Below the pieces are notes generated by a model that saw nothing but the letters and a program-made list of their open reading frames with translations, did not search any database and was not told the origin of the DNA. DNA of 64,000 bases from Allodiplogaster sudhausi (taxonomy: Eukaryota > Nematoda > Chromadorea > Rhabditida > Diplogasteridae). The DNA lies in the NCBI GenBank assembly GCA_945643635.1, contig CALZFC010000100.1, positions 1,205,001-1,269,000 of the forward strand, written 5' to 3'. Shown one piece after another: positions 1 to 13,580 of this stretch; position 1 is the stretch's first letter, and every line of letters starts with the position of its first letter. Both the position numbers and the translations under genes were made by a program.

Positions 1-26
1 ATGAACTATGCTAAAGTGAAGAATAC

Positions 27-1256
27 CTTGTAGGCGTCGTGCTTTGCAATGATGGCATCGAAGCCACTGAAGAGGTCGTTGAGGAATGTGACGATCTGAA
101 GTGGGGTGTTTTTCTCCAATACATCGAAGAACGAATACTCCAGGAACTTTTAAATACGTAATGAATGATATTGCACTCAAAATTAATTGTTTTGTTGTCA
201 ACAATGTTTAATTAAATGTCCCGTCATTTCGGCCTTTGGAGGCAGCTGTGAACGGCCGTGTCTCTCAGGAGACCTGGAGCGGGGTTGACGTTGATGAGAT
301 GCGCGTGAAGCCGCGAATGTCTGAGAAGAGCACGGTGGCGCATGGATAGAGCTGAGGCAGCACCGGCTTGCCGACTTTGAGGTCCTCGGCGACGGATCTG
401 GAGTGCACCTTTCGTTGCCTCCCTCCTTCTCTCACGCCTTCTCTCTTGCTCTTTCTCTATCTAGTCCTCTTTGTCTCTAACCACTCCTTTCTTCTTGCGA
501 AACTGTTTGCATCATTTTCCATCTTTCTATGTCTCTCCCTCTCTCTCTAAACTCTTATACTCTACGGCCCATACTTTGGCAGCATGTTGTTGAGCAGGCG
601 ATCTGCTTGCTTCTGCGCCTCTTCAAGCATGGCCGTTCGATCGCGCACGAGCGTCTCGAGATTCGTTGTGTACTGCAGAGAGAAAATGAATAGCGGTCGA
701 GAGTTTTCTCTCGTCAAATTCACATCTAATGAGTCGCGGCTAAATGTGATAGAACTTTTTTTTTCTGAAGTCAAAGTTATTAAATTTATTCACGATATTA
801 AAAGTAATATGTTAATAATAATATGAAAATATATAAAACGGAAGGCGAGAGTAAAAATAAAAAGAAGCCGACCTCTTCCATCATTTTCATCATCTGATCA
901 ACGAGCGAGCCCTTGCCACTGAAGATGAATAGAATAGGTTAATGATTAATTACATACATATTCTTCTTTATCAGGCCTCGTTTCAGATGATTTAGAATAA
1001 ATTTCTATAAGATTTTTTTATTGACTGCTTCTGCTAATCTAATATTGAGAAATCATGTTTAATATAGAGATTGTTATTAAAATAATAAAAATAATAATCG
1101 TGAAGAGAGAAAAGTACGTGGAGCGCAGATTGGCGTTGACGATGGCGCGAACTTTTTTGATGTTCGGCCGCATCTCGGGCAGCTCGAGCCAGCACGCCTC
1201 GATGCAGGAGAGCAGCTGAAGAAGTGGGAGAGAGAGGTAGGAAGAGAAGCCGAGAA

Positions 1257-1287
<31 letters not shown>

Positions 1288-4200
1288 CAACAAAAACAAC
1301 AGAGGCTAATGGTAAGTCAAAAATTGAACGGGAATTTTAATGTTTGAATCTCTCGCCAATTTGAACACTTGACTCCATATGCTTCTTACTCACCTGCAAA
1401 TTGTATGCGTCGTCGTTGCGCTGTGTCGATGGGAAGGTAGGCCGGATCAGCTGCTCGTCGTCATTCGTCATCGCGAGCATCTCGAGCAGTTCTGAAGAAT
1501 TCGTAAGGGAATATTTCTTAACATTATATTTCGTAACGGCATATTTCCGTAGTTTACATTTTGCTATGATTTTACTCACTTTTACTCATAACACTCAAGT
1601 GTACTTAACAAAGACAAAGTCCATAAAAGTCATGCGTATTAGATTACTCATCCTTAAAGTCCCCCATGTTTCTTTAGCTCGCTCCACCCTCTCTTATCGC
1701 TTACTTGCGGTACTTTTGCCACGCTCGTGGAACGGCTCGACACGATAAAGGATCTGGTAGACGACCTGGAAGTCTTAAGTTGTTGTTTTGAAATCGCTTG
1801 TTTCAACGCAAATACTACGTTTATCCTTCAAACATAGCATAAATCAATTTAATCATTAACCTCAATCGTTATCCTTAATCCTAAAAGTTAATCCTTAGCT
1901 TTAATCCTTAGCCTTAGTTCTTTTTTAATCCTTAACCTTAATCCTTAGCCTTCCTCCATAGCACTAACCATTCCGAGTGCGTAGATGTCAGCCGGCTGGC
2001 TGCCGGGCGCGAGTGCGCCACGTGTCACGATCTCACGGATGATCTCGGGCGCTTGTTGGATGTATTCTGAAAGGAGGAGAGGGATGCGACGAGGGATAGA
2101 TAAACAGAGAAACATATATGGAGAGAATAATTCATACAAAAAGAAGGTGTGTTGAAATAGTACGACAGAAGACTAAGTAAGAAGAACTTCGCGGGGTGAT
2201 TTCACCAAGTTCTTTTCTATAGAACGAAAGCATATTTTTAAAGAAAGTTTTTTGACCAACGAAAACAAGTGGCAACAAATGATTGATAGAATAATGATGA
2301 GGTCGTAGAAAATAGAGAGTGTATTGCTAGCTCTTACAATTGCAAATGGGCCGTGCAAGGAACAGTGGGAGAATTGAGGAGAGGAGAATTGAAAGAAAGA
2401 AAAAAGGAAAAAAGGAAAAGAAAAAAAATCAAAAGCTTTTCTAGGGTCGCTGGGTGCGGGGGCGGAGACTTCGCTGGATACTTCGGTCGACGTATCGATT
2501 GGACTCGTCGATCGATTCGCCCTCGGTCGCGATCGGCTTGATCTCGTGCTGGTAGAGCTTCTCGGAGATGACGTACTCGGTGCCAAAGTTGGACAGCTTC
2601 ACCGTCCAGTTCGAGTCGACGAGGCAGTTCTGGACGCAGAGCATGCCATGAATCAGCACGGGCGACGTGTGCAGGAAGGCGAGACCCTTGAAAGGAGCTC
2701 CACCGTAACGTCTTTGCATGTTCCTCACTATTCTTGTTACGTCTCTCTTAAACACATTCAATCTCTCTCGCACTAATCTCATGGTCAGGCCAAAAGGCGC
2801 GAAATCAAACTTGATTTTTGTTTCTCTTAATATGCATAATTACATCAATGAATGCAATTCTAGTAATACACACAAGATCCACAACATTACTGACCTTCAC
2901 GACATCCTTTGCAAAGGACGCCTGAAAATTGCGTCCGAGCTTGAGCTCCTCGTTGAAGAGGACATCCTGCAATAGAATAGTGTGGATTTTTGCTCGGTCA
3001 TTTATTCTACTTGCTCATTTATTCGCCAATAATTCATCTCGGAACACCAACCTCGAGACGTCCACGAAAAGTATGGATTTTCCTGCTACTATTTATATGC
3101 ACTATATATTCATTTATTCGCCAGATATTTCCTATGAATTGATATTTTAATTAATTACTTCGAGACTTCCACGGGTGCACAGGATCCACATGACGATGAA
3201 CTCGTTCTGCTGATTGAAGCTGATGCCGTAGAACTTGTTGAGATTCTCGTTCTCGATGAGTTTGAGCTTAATAGAAAAGTGTGGTAACTAGAGTCAATTG
3301 TTTTAGTTTCACTCTTTTTTTTATTTTTAGAGAAATGAGAACGTAATGAATAAAAAGGAGTAATTCGTTTTGTTAATAAATTAATTAACCTACCTCTTTC
3401 AGCTCGCGTAGCTCGTGCTTTGGAAAGTTGATGTTGCGAATCTGCGAGAAGCGCTTGATGGCAAGTCGGACGCCGTTGCAGGTCGCCTTAAGTTGAATTT
3501 ACACATTTAATTTGTACTCTTTCGATTTGTACTCTTTTAATCTGCATACTTTTTTTTTATTTTTAGTCGCTTAATTTGTACTCTTTTGAGTTGTAATTTT
3601 AAGAGGTGAGATAGGATTTTCTTTCTATCTCATCTTCTTCTAATATCAACATTGTCATAACAATGAAAACTTTACGAACCTGTTTCGCAGATATGAGTCC
3701 ATTCTGTTTGGAGCCCAAACTCCCTGAGAAGGAGCCGGACGAGTGCGACTTGGAAGGCACGGAAGACGTCTCCGACTTCTCAATGGATGCACACAGAGAC
3801 ATCGCAAGAGGGAAAGGGGAGCAGCAGGCGCACACAGGAAGCAAAGGCTTCTATTCTCTTTTTTGTGTGTCTATCTTCATTCGCCTCGTCTCCCTTGCAA
3901 CACTTCTTGATACAATGCTGACATGCGCAACAATATTTTGTATATAGCATTGGCGAAACAATCAAAAGCGCAGAAGAAATTGCCCTTGCTTCTTGTGTGC
4001 GACGGCGGCGGCGGGTGCAACTTATTAAAAAAAAAACTTTAGGAAAAGAATTGTCACGTCTTCCGTGACAATTTTGCTTGTGACAATGTCGGCAATGTTA
4101 AGCCAAGTGTGATATTCTCTTGTGCACCCGCCACCGCCTACGAATACTTCCGATGCTCCCTCGGGCCATCTCCATGTCGCCACTTACCATCTTTGACGCG

Positions 4201-7200
4201 TCAATGAGGCGGATCGTGTCGCGCGGAATGCGCCATGTCATGTCGTAGAGCTGACGCTCTTTCCTGCATAGATTGTCATTTAATCTCATCATGTGTATAT
4301 ATTTTTTGAACTTTTTGATGGAACGGAGAGAGGGCAATACTTTGATTGGGGAATGGGGGTTACCCGTGCTCGTTACCCTGCATACTATTATGTATGAATG
4401 TAGATATACCGGTATAGAAAGGACAGCTGTTGGATCTGGTGTGCGAGGGAGGGGGTGGTATTTCGTGTGAAGACTACTGAGCTGTTTGATGTAGATGAAG
4501 TAGGCGAGCGGGCAGCACGTGCACAGGAAGGCGGCTGCACCCGCGAGCGCATAGTACGCCGTGTAGTCGCAGTCGGATCCGGTGAAGCCGCAGTCGGGAC
4601 GGTCGGCCGGCATCATTCCTCAAGAGACATTATTGCGTCATAATTAGAAAAATTCTTATTTGAATTCGCGCCAATTAAAAATCAGGCGCGAATTCAAATG
4701 CATATTTTCTCCGCGGAGCCAAACCATTATGGCTGTGCCAGTAGAGCTGGCGAATCTCGTGAGCGACGTGCTCGGAGCAGAGCTCCTCGTCCCGCTGGCA
4801 TTGCAAGGAGTCTCCGAGCTTAGCCTGAAAACGGCTTGATCAGTGATGTTATGGCTAGCAGCTGCGTGCCCTCAGAGCCCCCTACCCAGTTGGCCGTGGT
4901 TTAGACTTTAAAGAACAGTCCAGGATTGTACTCTTTCGAGTAGTCCTTTAAGCAAGGCTTTTTTCATGTTGTTGTTGTTGTTGCCAGAAATATTGTATTC
5001 GCCTCAAGCTCGACGACAATCTCGAGGCTGCCGTTCGTCGTGAAGTAGGTCGCGTACGAGGGCACACGAATGGCCTTGTTGTTCATCAGGACTTGTCCCG
5101 TCGTGCCTGAAGTTAAGAAGACGTATTGATTTTTTTATAAACCACTATTTTTCATATTTTTCTCTCTCCTTCGTCCTCAAATTCATCTGCCAAGCTGATC
5201 ACAATTCTATTGCCTATGCCATTGCCGCAGCGCTTCTTTTCATGCCATTTCTTGCAGCTTGCTCGTCATGTTATCTCGCAAAGTTTTAGCATGCTTTCTC
5301 TGAAACTATCATTTTACACAATATCATATCGTTATCGCGATATTTATCTCTCTCTCGTTCTCTTTCCCTCTTTCTCACTCTCTCAATCTGTCCCTCACCA
5401 ATGAACTGCCTATTCGTCATCTTTTGCCAGATGTACGAGCCGTTCTGGTGGACGTCATAGCCGCCGAGTTCCTCGAATGCATCGCGAAGCGCGAGTCCGT
5501 ACAGGAAGAGTGCATCGTAGAGCGACATATACGAAAGGGTGGCGAACTAAAGTGTAGAAAAAATAAATACTTTTATTCATAAACTATATCTTTTGAGTTT
5601 TATATATTTTTGAGGTTTACTATTTTCTATGCATCAAAAGGCATCGAAGTGTTTGGGGGAGCAGCAACCACATTCCAGTCGCGACTTATTTTGTCTCCAC
5701 GTGTTCTCTCTCTCTCTCTCTCGCACGTCCTTGAAACAGGGAAAAAGGCGCGAATTCAAACGTGACTTTTTGCTGTGTCGTTATAAAGTACACAATGTGT
5801 GTAAAGAGTACGCACGTGCGTGCTGACGATGCCGGTCTTCTGCGCGAACTTGTCCTTGAAGTCCTCGTAGAACTTTTGGTCATAGCCATGCGCCGTGATG
5901 ACGATCGAGTGATCGAAGGCGATCTTCACTTCTTGCTTGTCGACGTTCGTTGCCTCCCACGGCTTGTAGTCGGTTTCCTGAGATATTCAACAATTATGCT
6001 GAATAAATCAATATAGTTAATAATGTCCACAGATCATCGTCAACTGATTGTTCTGGTCAAAACCTTTTCTATGAGCTAGGGCAACGGGCAGCAAAAAGCA
6101 ACGTCCATGGAGTACATGAAACAAGATTGATTCATTTAAATAAGTTTTTAATGCTGCGACCTAATAATTTGTCATCAGGATGTATGTATGCACTTTGTTC
6201 CATCAGCGTTTTCATGATTTCAACGCCTGCCTCTCCGTCTTTTAAATTGAAAGATTCACTCGCTTAATCTCTTTCTCATGTCTTTCCTAACATATATGTA
6301 CAAATACGGTAGCCAAGTGGTGAGGAGCTGCCCCTTTTGCCACGCTCTCAGGCAGCATTAGTAGATATGCATATGTGCATACATTAAGGATTAGGAGTCA
6401 GGACGTGAGAGGAGGCCAAGTTAGGAGACTACGAAAGCATGAAGAAGGCTAATGTGTTGTCGCCGAATATGTCTCCCCCCTCTCAACTCCCAGCTCCCGC
6501 TAATTCCGCATCGCTTTCATGAAGAGGAAACGGCATATATGTACATGTATCCGATGCCATTTCATCATGTCGCGTAAAGTTGAAAGATTCTCCGAAAAGA
6601 GTGTCTACACCCTTGGAAAGTGGAAGCATATGAATCTGCTCTGTCGTAGCTGGATGTTTACGAGTAAATTATGAGGGGAAGAGCAAAATTAAAGATCTTA
6701 TTAGGAATGCTCATTGGCGTCTAAATAGATCGTGACTGTGCAAGCTGCGGTCTGAATAGGTCATAAAAAATTTGGTACACTTCTGGACAATGCTGGGGTG
6801 TGACAATAATGCGCATAGCAATGGAAGAATCAAAAGCGCGAAGAAGAGAGCATTGCTTCCTGTTTAAGAGGTCATCAATGTGCAATTTGGGTTTGAAGAG
6901 GTCGTCAAAACTAGCCATTAGTGCTAAAAAAAGGTCATCAAAATTAGAGTGGGGGTCTAAAGGGGTCATACATGTCATAATTTTCTAAGGTCATAAAAGT
7001 TCGAGTTGGGCTTAAAGAGGTCATCAAAGAGCGTGCTTACGTGTGACAGCCACGGCATGATGTAGACGTACTCCTCCGTCTTCATGTTGGCTCGCTTGAC
7101 GGCGAGCATGAACTGTGTGGCCGTCTGGAGGTCGAGGCCGATTTCGACAATGATAACTGACGAGTAGAAGATGGTCTATCTCATATGTGCTTTTCCTTTT

Positions 7201-7912
7201 TTCCTACTTTTTACTGTTTTAACTTTTAAATGGTAAGAAGAATTATATAATAATAATAATAATAATAATACACGATAAAAAGCAAACTAAAAATAATAGT
7301 AATAATAATCACAATAACAAGAATAAAAATGAAACAAAATAATTTAGAAATAAAGTAAAGTGTAGCTGATGATTAGCTGACTTCGCGAGTTTGCTGCGAG
7401 TTCAGCGAGTGCACCGCTACTGCTGATCTCTTCGGCAGACGCGAAGCGATCAATTTGCACGATCGCGTTCACCTTGCAAATTTTCATGTTTTCTTAAATT
7501 TATCATAATTATAATAATAATAATTATTATTACTATTATTAATTATTGTTTCTTCGATTAAATTTATATTGTCTTTTTATATACTTTTACTAAAAAAACA
7601 CTAAACTAAACCGCAATCTATTTCAATTTCACGTGACTATTGTAGTTAAGTCTCTCTGTCTCATGTGCTCTTTCCTCTGTGCACACCTTGATATTCTTCG
7701 TCTTAAGCAGCTTGGTGAGCGGATGCAACGAGAGGCGTTCGGCATCTCGCGTCGGTTTCACGAATGCGACCTATGTATGTTTGATACTGTTTTTTGCTCA
7801 TCTTTACTGTTCATTCCTGCATTTTGTACATTTTTTAAAGTCTAAATGGCAAATATACAAACGAGAGATTGCATTAGAGATAAAAAAAAGTAATGATACC
7901 TAGTAAGAGAGG

Positions 7913-7948
<36 letters not shown>

Positions 7949-8262
7949 TAAACACCTGTTTCCAGTTGTTGAGCGCGAGAAAGGCGTACGTGGCGCGAGC
8001 CATTTCTGTCGCAGACGTCAGCGCAACCGAACCGAGCGTCGGGAACTCCTGTGAAAGGATATGGAATTTTTTGAGAAAAATTTAATGCATTTTTTTTTCT
8101 AATCTTAACATATCGCAACTCTTTTCTCGAAATTGGCAAATGTGAACAGAAGAATCAAAGAAGAACGACCTAAAAGAAGGAGAGGGTATACAGAGGAAAA
8201 GAGAGAAAGAATGTAAGAGAGAGCGAGAGAGAGAAAGAAAGAGAGAATGAGAGGGAGAGAAG

Positions 8263-8304
<42 letters not shown>

Positions 8305-9550
8305 AGACTAGCCCTGCGATCAGCGAGTGCGTCATCTCCAGACATGTGCGCAATGATCGGCACGTTCCAGCGAGGCGCGAGGCGGCCAATCACGAGCATT
8401 TCTGTAAAAATATTTACATATATGCATATATTTTTTAAATATATCCGAATGAACGCAATAGAGAGAATTTGGGTAACATACAACCAAAAGTCGTTGAAAT
8501 TCATTAAAAAAAACATAATGTCTTGACGCAAAATGCTTCTTCATAGAACGGGTACCACGCTTGCATCATTTAGCATGCGGCCGCTATAGCCGCGCGGGAC
8601 GCTGTTGCCATTGACAGGTATACTGTATATGTAGATATAGACTCATTTTGGCTACCGTTATTACAGCCGGGTCCGAAGTAGACGGTCGCGTTCTTCAGGT
8701 AGTGGAGGTAGGCGGCGTTCTCGACGCCCGAGAAACGATTGCAGCTCTCCATCGTGATTACTCTGTGTGAAGCGTGTTTTACTGATAATTTATTTTCGGT
8801 GTAACTCTAGACGAGTACGGTATCGAGTGCGAGCCAAATTTTTTGTGTGCCTTCTGCTAGCTACCGTACTCCAAAGTGTAGTTGGTGGGAAGGAGAAGTT
8901 GCTGACGGTTTACATATACACTATTGGGAAAGAATAGAGAAAGAGAGAAAAAAAAATTAATGATCATACAAGGAATTCGCCTATAAGAGTCTAAAGAGGA
9001 ACATTACAAAGTCCCAGTTGAGTCTATTTTAGTGTGCCTTCTGCTGGCTACCGTACTCGAGAGTGTAGTTGGCGGGCAAGAAGTTCCGTTCGCGAAGATC
9101 GCCGGCGCACATGCGCAGCACGTCGGGCTCGTTCGCGATCGACGGCCGTGACGGCTGGAGATGGCCAATCTTGACGACGCCGCCAGAGTTGAGCGTCGTC
9201 AATTGCTTTAATTAATTAATTAATTAATTAATTAATTCACTGATTAATTAATTGCTAAGTAATTATTAATTATTTTTATTTCTCGTTTATAACTTGTCGT
9301 AGTGTACACTAAATAGATAAATATTTTCAAATATTGTATTCATGCTTTCGAACATAACCCTTTCTTTATCAGAATAGAGAACTATGCAGAAGGACCCATT
9401 AGTGGCGTTAAAATGGCTTTTAAAAGGCGACCCGCCGCGTGTCTTTGCTGAAGCATAACAACAAATTTCATCACATACGTATGCGGTCGCCGTCGACAGG
9501 GAGGACATGGAGATGAGCAGCAGCAGTCGCAGCAGCAGCCACTGCACCAT
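27..9550 (-). CDS. gcy: Receptor-type guanylate cyclase (nematode GCY family), 5' complete, 3' truncated by window edge
   Basis: Single-pass receptor that makes cGMP from GTP; in nematodes these act mainly in sensory cilia. Exons read on the minus strand: 9550-9479, 9205-9052, 8760-8656, 8401-8313, 8048-7956, 7770-7687, 7175-7041, 5977-5816, 5546-5399, 5106-5003, 4824-4725, 4618-~4485, ~4263-4188, 3778-3680, 3486-3394, 3266-3159, 2966-2895, 2686-2482, 2066-1969, 1765-1705, 1491-1394, 1215-1118, 918-873, 672-575, 397-274, 95-27. Phases agree at every junction except the ~4485/~4263 pair, where the exact sites are unsure. The product starts with a Leu-rich signal peptide, then a ligand-binding ectodomain ([43 protein letters not shown]). 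The membrane span is near 4540 ([11 protein letters not shown]). Next come a kinase homology domain, a linker coiled coil ([17 protein letters not shown]) and the start of the cyclase domain ([12 protein letters not shown]). The pseudokinase has HGMLCVQNC in place of the catalytic HRD loop and NFGT for DFG. About 900 of an expected ~1,100 residues are present. Confidence 0.95.
6300..7035. repeat. Degenerate repeat in a large guanylate cyclase intron
   Basis: This stretch lies inside the 1.06-kb intron between cyclase exons 7175-7041 and 5977-5816. From about 6870 to 7030 a motif close to GAGGTCATCAAAATT recurs at least five times at irregular spacing of roughly 25 to 50 bases. No exon is apparent in the rest of the intron. 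Confidence 0.5.
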
Positions 9551-11676
9551 GGCTGAGAGAGGGAGGAGGGCGGCGGGTGGTTGGCCGGTGGTGGACGAGG
9601 GGTGATAGAGACACGTCCGGATTGACGAAGCCTTCTAACAGAGTCAATTTTTATATATTTTTATTGGATTCTTCATTCTTGAAGCAATATCGAGAGCATA
9701 TTTTTTCAAACGCATGTATGTATTTCGCTCTCCCTCTCTCTCCCACTGAAATATTCATCAATATCGACCTGTTTATTACATGACATCTATCACACTAAAC
9801 ACGAAAACGAACAATTCCTCTTATTTCACGCTTATTAATGCATTGCGGAGTGGCGAAGAGGCGCATGTCGAATTATAAAGTTGATTGGAAATCTCGTCCA
9901 GGGGTACAATAGATGAGGAGTGAGTATGGGATGTCGCAGAAGATATATACTAAATGTCATTTTGATAGTCTCTGGCTACGGTGGGTGGTTGGAGAGTCTC
10001 CTTCCAGCCTTGCCTGTAGCAGCTGCCGCTGGCACAACACTTGGATTCTGCCGCGCGGAAAGCTTTTTCGGAGCGCATCAGGGTCTCTTTTGCGCATGGA
10101 ATCGTCTTTCTCCCTCTTTCTCTTTCTCCCTAACTCTCTCTCTTTCTCTCTCTCGTTTTCTCTTTCTCTCTCCATTCATCTAGCGGAAATGCGTGTTAAT
10201 CCACATCGGAAACGATTCGACGACGATGTTGCTGAGATGGACGAAAAAAGAGTAGATGGAAGATGAATGGAGGGAGAAGATCTGGCCGAGGTGGAGAGAG
10301 AGAGACTCCTGTGCAAGTGGAAGAAAGCGCGCCTAATAGCTACCTCGTTTGCGGATTGGATTGCGAGATATATGTATCTATGCCAAGATGGTTGGAAGTT
10401 GAAGCGGAAATCGGTGTGCAGAGAGGCAGTATGGTAGGGAGGAGGGGGGTTGAGGAAGGGAGGGAGAAAATTTATAGGCTGAGAGAGAAAATGGCTCTCT
10501 TTCCTCTCTCTCACTCTTGCGCTCTATCTCTGTCCATCACTATTGGCTGCGCACCATGTTGACTTCTGATATGAGGAGCAAATCGGCCGAGTGTGAAAGC
10601 ATCCCTAGCTTTGAATCCTGCTTTTTAACAAGCGTCAAAGCTTCTATATTTTATAATGTACAAATGGATGAAGGATTGAGATGGAGAGTGAATAGCAAGG
10701 TTGAACATCTTATATGGATATGAACAGAGAGATTTTCAGGTATATTTTTTTCGTATATCGTTTACTCGAGAGATATCGCATATGGCGATGTCAAAAGGCG
10801 GACAATGAACATTGTACACGGTCAACCATAATGATTCGGTCAGTTTCACTTCCTTTAAATTTAATGTACATTTATATATTTTGGGCTCCGAAGTAATCTT
10901 CTTCATCAACACTATTGGATTTAAATTAGAGGAAGAAAACGGATCTTAGAACAAAGTTCAAAGTTCATCGTTCAACATTTATTCCATAATCAGGGACTGG
11001 GCCCAGTGGGTGAATGCAAGATGAAAGGTAACGGTGATTCATGACTGCGGTTCGCAAACAAGTAGTGGACAGGGTTGTAACAAAGTTACATATCTAATAA
11101 TACAATTCTCGAGTAATAGTTATGCGTTGTATGCAAAAACTTTTGGCAGATTTAAAATGTAATTATTAAATGTGTGACCAGTAAGAACGATGAATCACCG
11201 CGAGTATGACAGGATGGCAAAGTTGAGCGGATCTTCTTTCGAGGAAATTGAGCCATCTTACAAGATTTATTGATCGACTTCCCTGTGAAATCTTGTCTCA
11301 ATTATACTTATTATCGTATTTTCTGGTAGGAAAAGTTGTTTCTTGCGAGAAAAACACCTCGCATCGCTTCGGGCATGAACCTAAGAGTATATTGTTCACA
11401 GCGAAAGGATGTTATACCAACAAAATGGAGCTAGTTGCTAAAAAATAAGAGGACATGTATATCCTGAATGTCTACACATGAAAGCGAGGTCATGTCTTGA
11501 CCCTCCTCTCCAAAAAAAAAATCGAAAGCTAAGATGTAATTGAGAAATCGAAAGCTTAGGCTCCCAACCGCTTGTGTTTTCATTAATGTATTATTATTAT
11601 TACGCGTGAACTGCTGATTACTTTATTTCTCTGAATTATATTAATTCGTCGTCGCCACATTTTCCACTTTTCGATG
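9551..11676. other. Intergenic, upstream of the guanylate cyclase; no gene seen
   Basis: The DNA between the cyclase start codon and the next gene-like signal holds short CT/GA-rich tracts, notably 10080-10170 and 10260-10520. The ORFs here are microsatellite translations. The cyclase promoter must lie in the part nearest 9551, but no convincing TATA box or trans-splice site was picked out. Confidence 0.5.
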
Positions 11677-12219
11677 TTAATTGAGATGGTAGGCGTCTGT
11701 TTGCAGTGTTCTCTCTGGATTCCGGCCGGCGTCCGCGTCCCCTCCGCGCCCTGCAATGCAATCTTCGCCGCCATCCAGCTCCAAGATCTGCTGAATCAAG
11801 AAACTCTCTCTCGCTCGCATGTTCAGCAGCGGGATCTTTATGTTTACGAGGCAATTCTTTTTTTCAGATAAATTTTCCGATAGTTTTGGAAACTCTTTCT
11901 GATAATAATTACGACATGTAGCAACGTTGTTTTCATTTTGCAAGGGATTTCTTTGCATTCATAAGCATTATTGTACATAAAATTTTGGGCGTCAAAAATA
12001 AAAAGAACTTACGAGTGTTAGGAAAACATGTCATCCTCCTCTTATCAAGGATTCTAGAAATACTTGAGTTGAGTTGGATCTCACTGCAGGAAGGTGCGAC
12101 GAGGAGGCCCTTTGGAGAATCGCCGAACACGGCCTCGTTTCGCTGTCGCTCAACAGAGCGACGACCTTCTCCGGCTCAGAGACTCGCATGCTTCTGCCCA
12201 AGTTCCTATTTACGCTCTC
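11677..12219 (-). CDS. Possible two-exon gene 3' end, unrecognised
   Basis: Two minus-strand segments behave like consecutive exons. Segment one, 12219-12085, follows an acceptor ending TTTCAG, is open for 45 codons, and stops before a GTGAGA donor. Segment two, 11835-11677, follows an acceptor ending AAAG, keeps phase 0 and runs 52 codons to a TAA stop. It includes SFLIQQILELDGGED and an acidic, glycine-rich tail. Third-position GC is higher than in the AT-rich surroundings, as in the proven genes here. No first exon or family was recognised; this could be a pseudogene fragment. Confidence 0.35.
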
Positions 12220-12593
12220 CTGAAACTTGGTGCCGACAAACGGGACTACCAACCTTTTAAATGTCTGACAATGAGAATTAAACGGCGGGGTGCGGGGTCA
12301 CTTCATAAGACAATTGAGACACATTCACGCTTCATAACAAATTGCCTGAAAAACTTGTGAGTGGGATAGACACTGTTTGTAGTAAGTAGTCCGTTTCGGG
12401 TCTGGCCATTCAATCATGTGTTTACGCGGGCGCCATTCTGCTATTATATGCAAGGAGCGCGTATTCTCCGTTCAATGCGCTCTTTGTGCTGATGAAATTA
12501 TTGTGCTTGAAAGATGGAAAATTCTGTGGTCGTTTGTCTTATTCAAGACTCGAAATTCTTGCGAGATCTCCTGTCTCTCGAATTAGGTGGCTC

Positions 12594-12650
12594 CATATGT
12601 ATATACATACATATGTACATATGTATGTACATATATGCATGTATATGTAG
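12594..12650. repeat. Alternating TACATATG microsatellite
   Basis: Self-complementary TACATATG/CATATGTA units follow one another. Similar short tracts occur near 13340-13365, 55425-55462 and 56860-56876. Confidence 0.7.
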
Positions 12651-13037
12651 GTGGATGCAAATGGCAGAAGAATTAGATAATAAGAATGAACGGGCGCAAT
12701 GCAACAAAATAGTCTGATTACTTCCCGAAAACACGAGAAATTTCACCACTGTCTTATTCGTCTACATCATTTCCGAAACTTCTGTCATTCGTTTTAAGAA
12801 TGAAAAGTTGGCTTGGACAACGAAGCGCAGTGTGCTTGCTTCTCTTAAGAATTCATGTTCTCTCCATTTGTGCAAGGTGTGATGAGAAAGAGGCACGTTC
12901 AGAGTCTTCTCGCATCAGGAAAAGAAAGAGAGAAAACTACTTTGGTAAGTCATATGATAGCTGAGTAAAGATGTACCGAAACTAAAGGCTATAGAACGTT
13001 GCCACCTTCTGTTGTGTTTGTGAACATGAAGAATTAA

Positions 13038-13244
13038 ACATAATGAGAGAGAAGGAGAGAGAGTGTGTGTGCGAGAGGGAGAGAAGGAGAAGGAGAGAGA
13101 ATGTTAAAGATAGAGAAAGAGATGGAGAGAAGTGAGCTGGACAGGGAGATGGAGAGAGAAGGAGAGAGAAGCAGTACGATAGAAGAAGGGAGAAGGAGAG
13201 AGCGAGAGATGAAGAGTGAGAGATGGAGAGAGAGAGAGAGAGAG

Positions 13245-13275
<31 letters not shown>
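13038..13275. repeat. Purine (GA)n microsatellite tract
   Basis: Nearly continuous GA/GGA on the plus strand over about 240 bases. The ORFs covering it on both strands (Ser/Leu-rich or Arg/Glu-rich) are simple-repeat translations. Confidence 0.85.
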
Positions 13276-13278
<3 letters not shown>

Positions 13279-13580
13279 GGGGAGGGTATTTTACGTGTGA
13301 GCATTCTTTCTTGCAGATAGTAAATGCTCTTGTAATATAGACATATATGTATGTACATATGTATGTTGTGCACAAAGAAGGCCCGAAACTCTCCTTCTCT
13401 CTCTCACCCTCTCTTTACCCCCCTTCCTGTCACTTACCGCCCAGTGGCTTTTTTTCATTTTTGCCTTCCACTCGTCACTTACTAGCTGCCGGCGCTCCAA
13501 ACTTACCGACTACTTCACACGACAAATAGTTTTTCCCGTTGTTGTCATAGTGGTTTTGGTTAAAGCTTTTTATTGTCAGC

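Noticed and set aside
562..774. Separate small proteins at the cyclase exons
   Set aside because: The frames at 562-774, 1945-2139, 2441-2782, 4098-4616 and 5286-5528 are single exons of the receptor guanylate cyclase read into introns.
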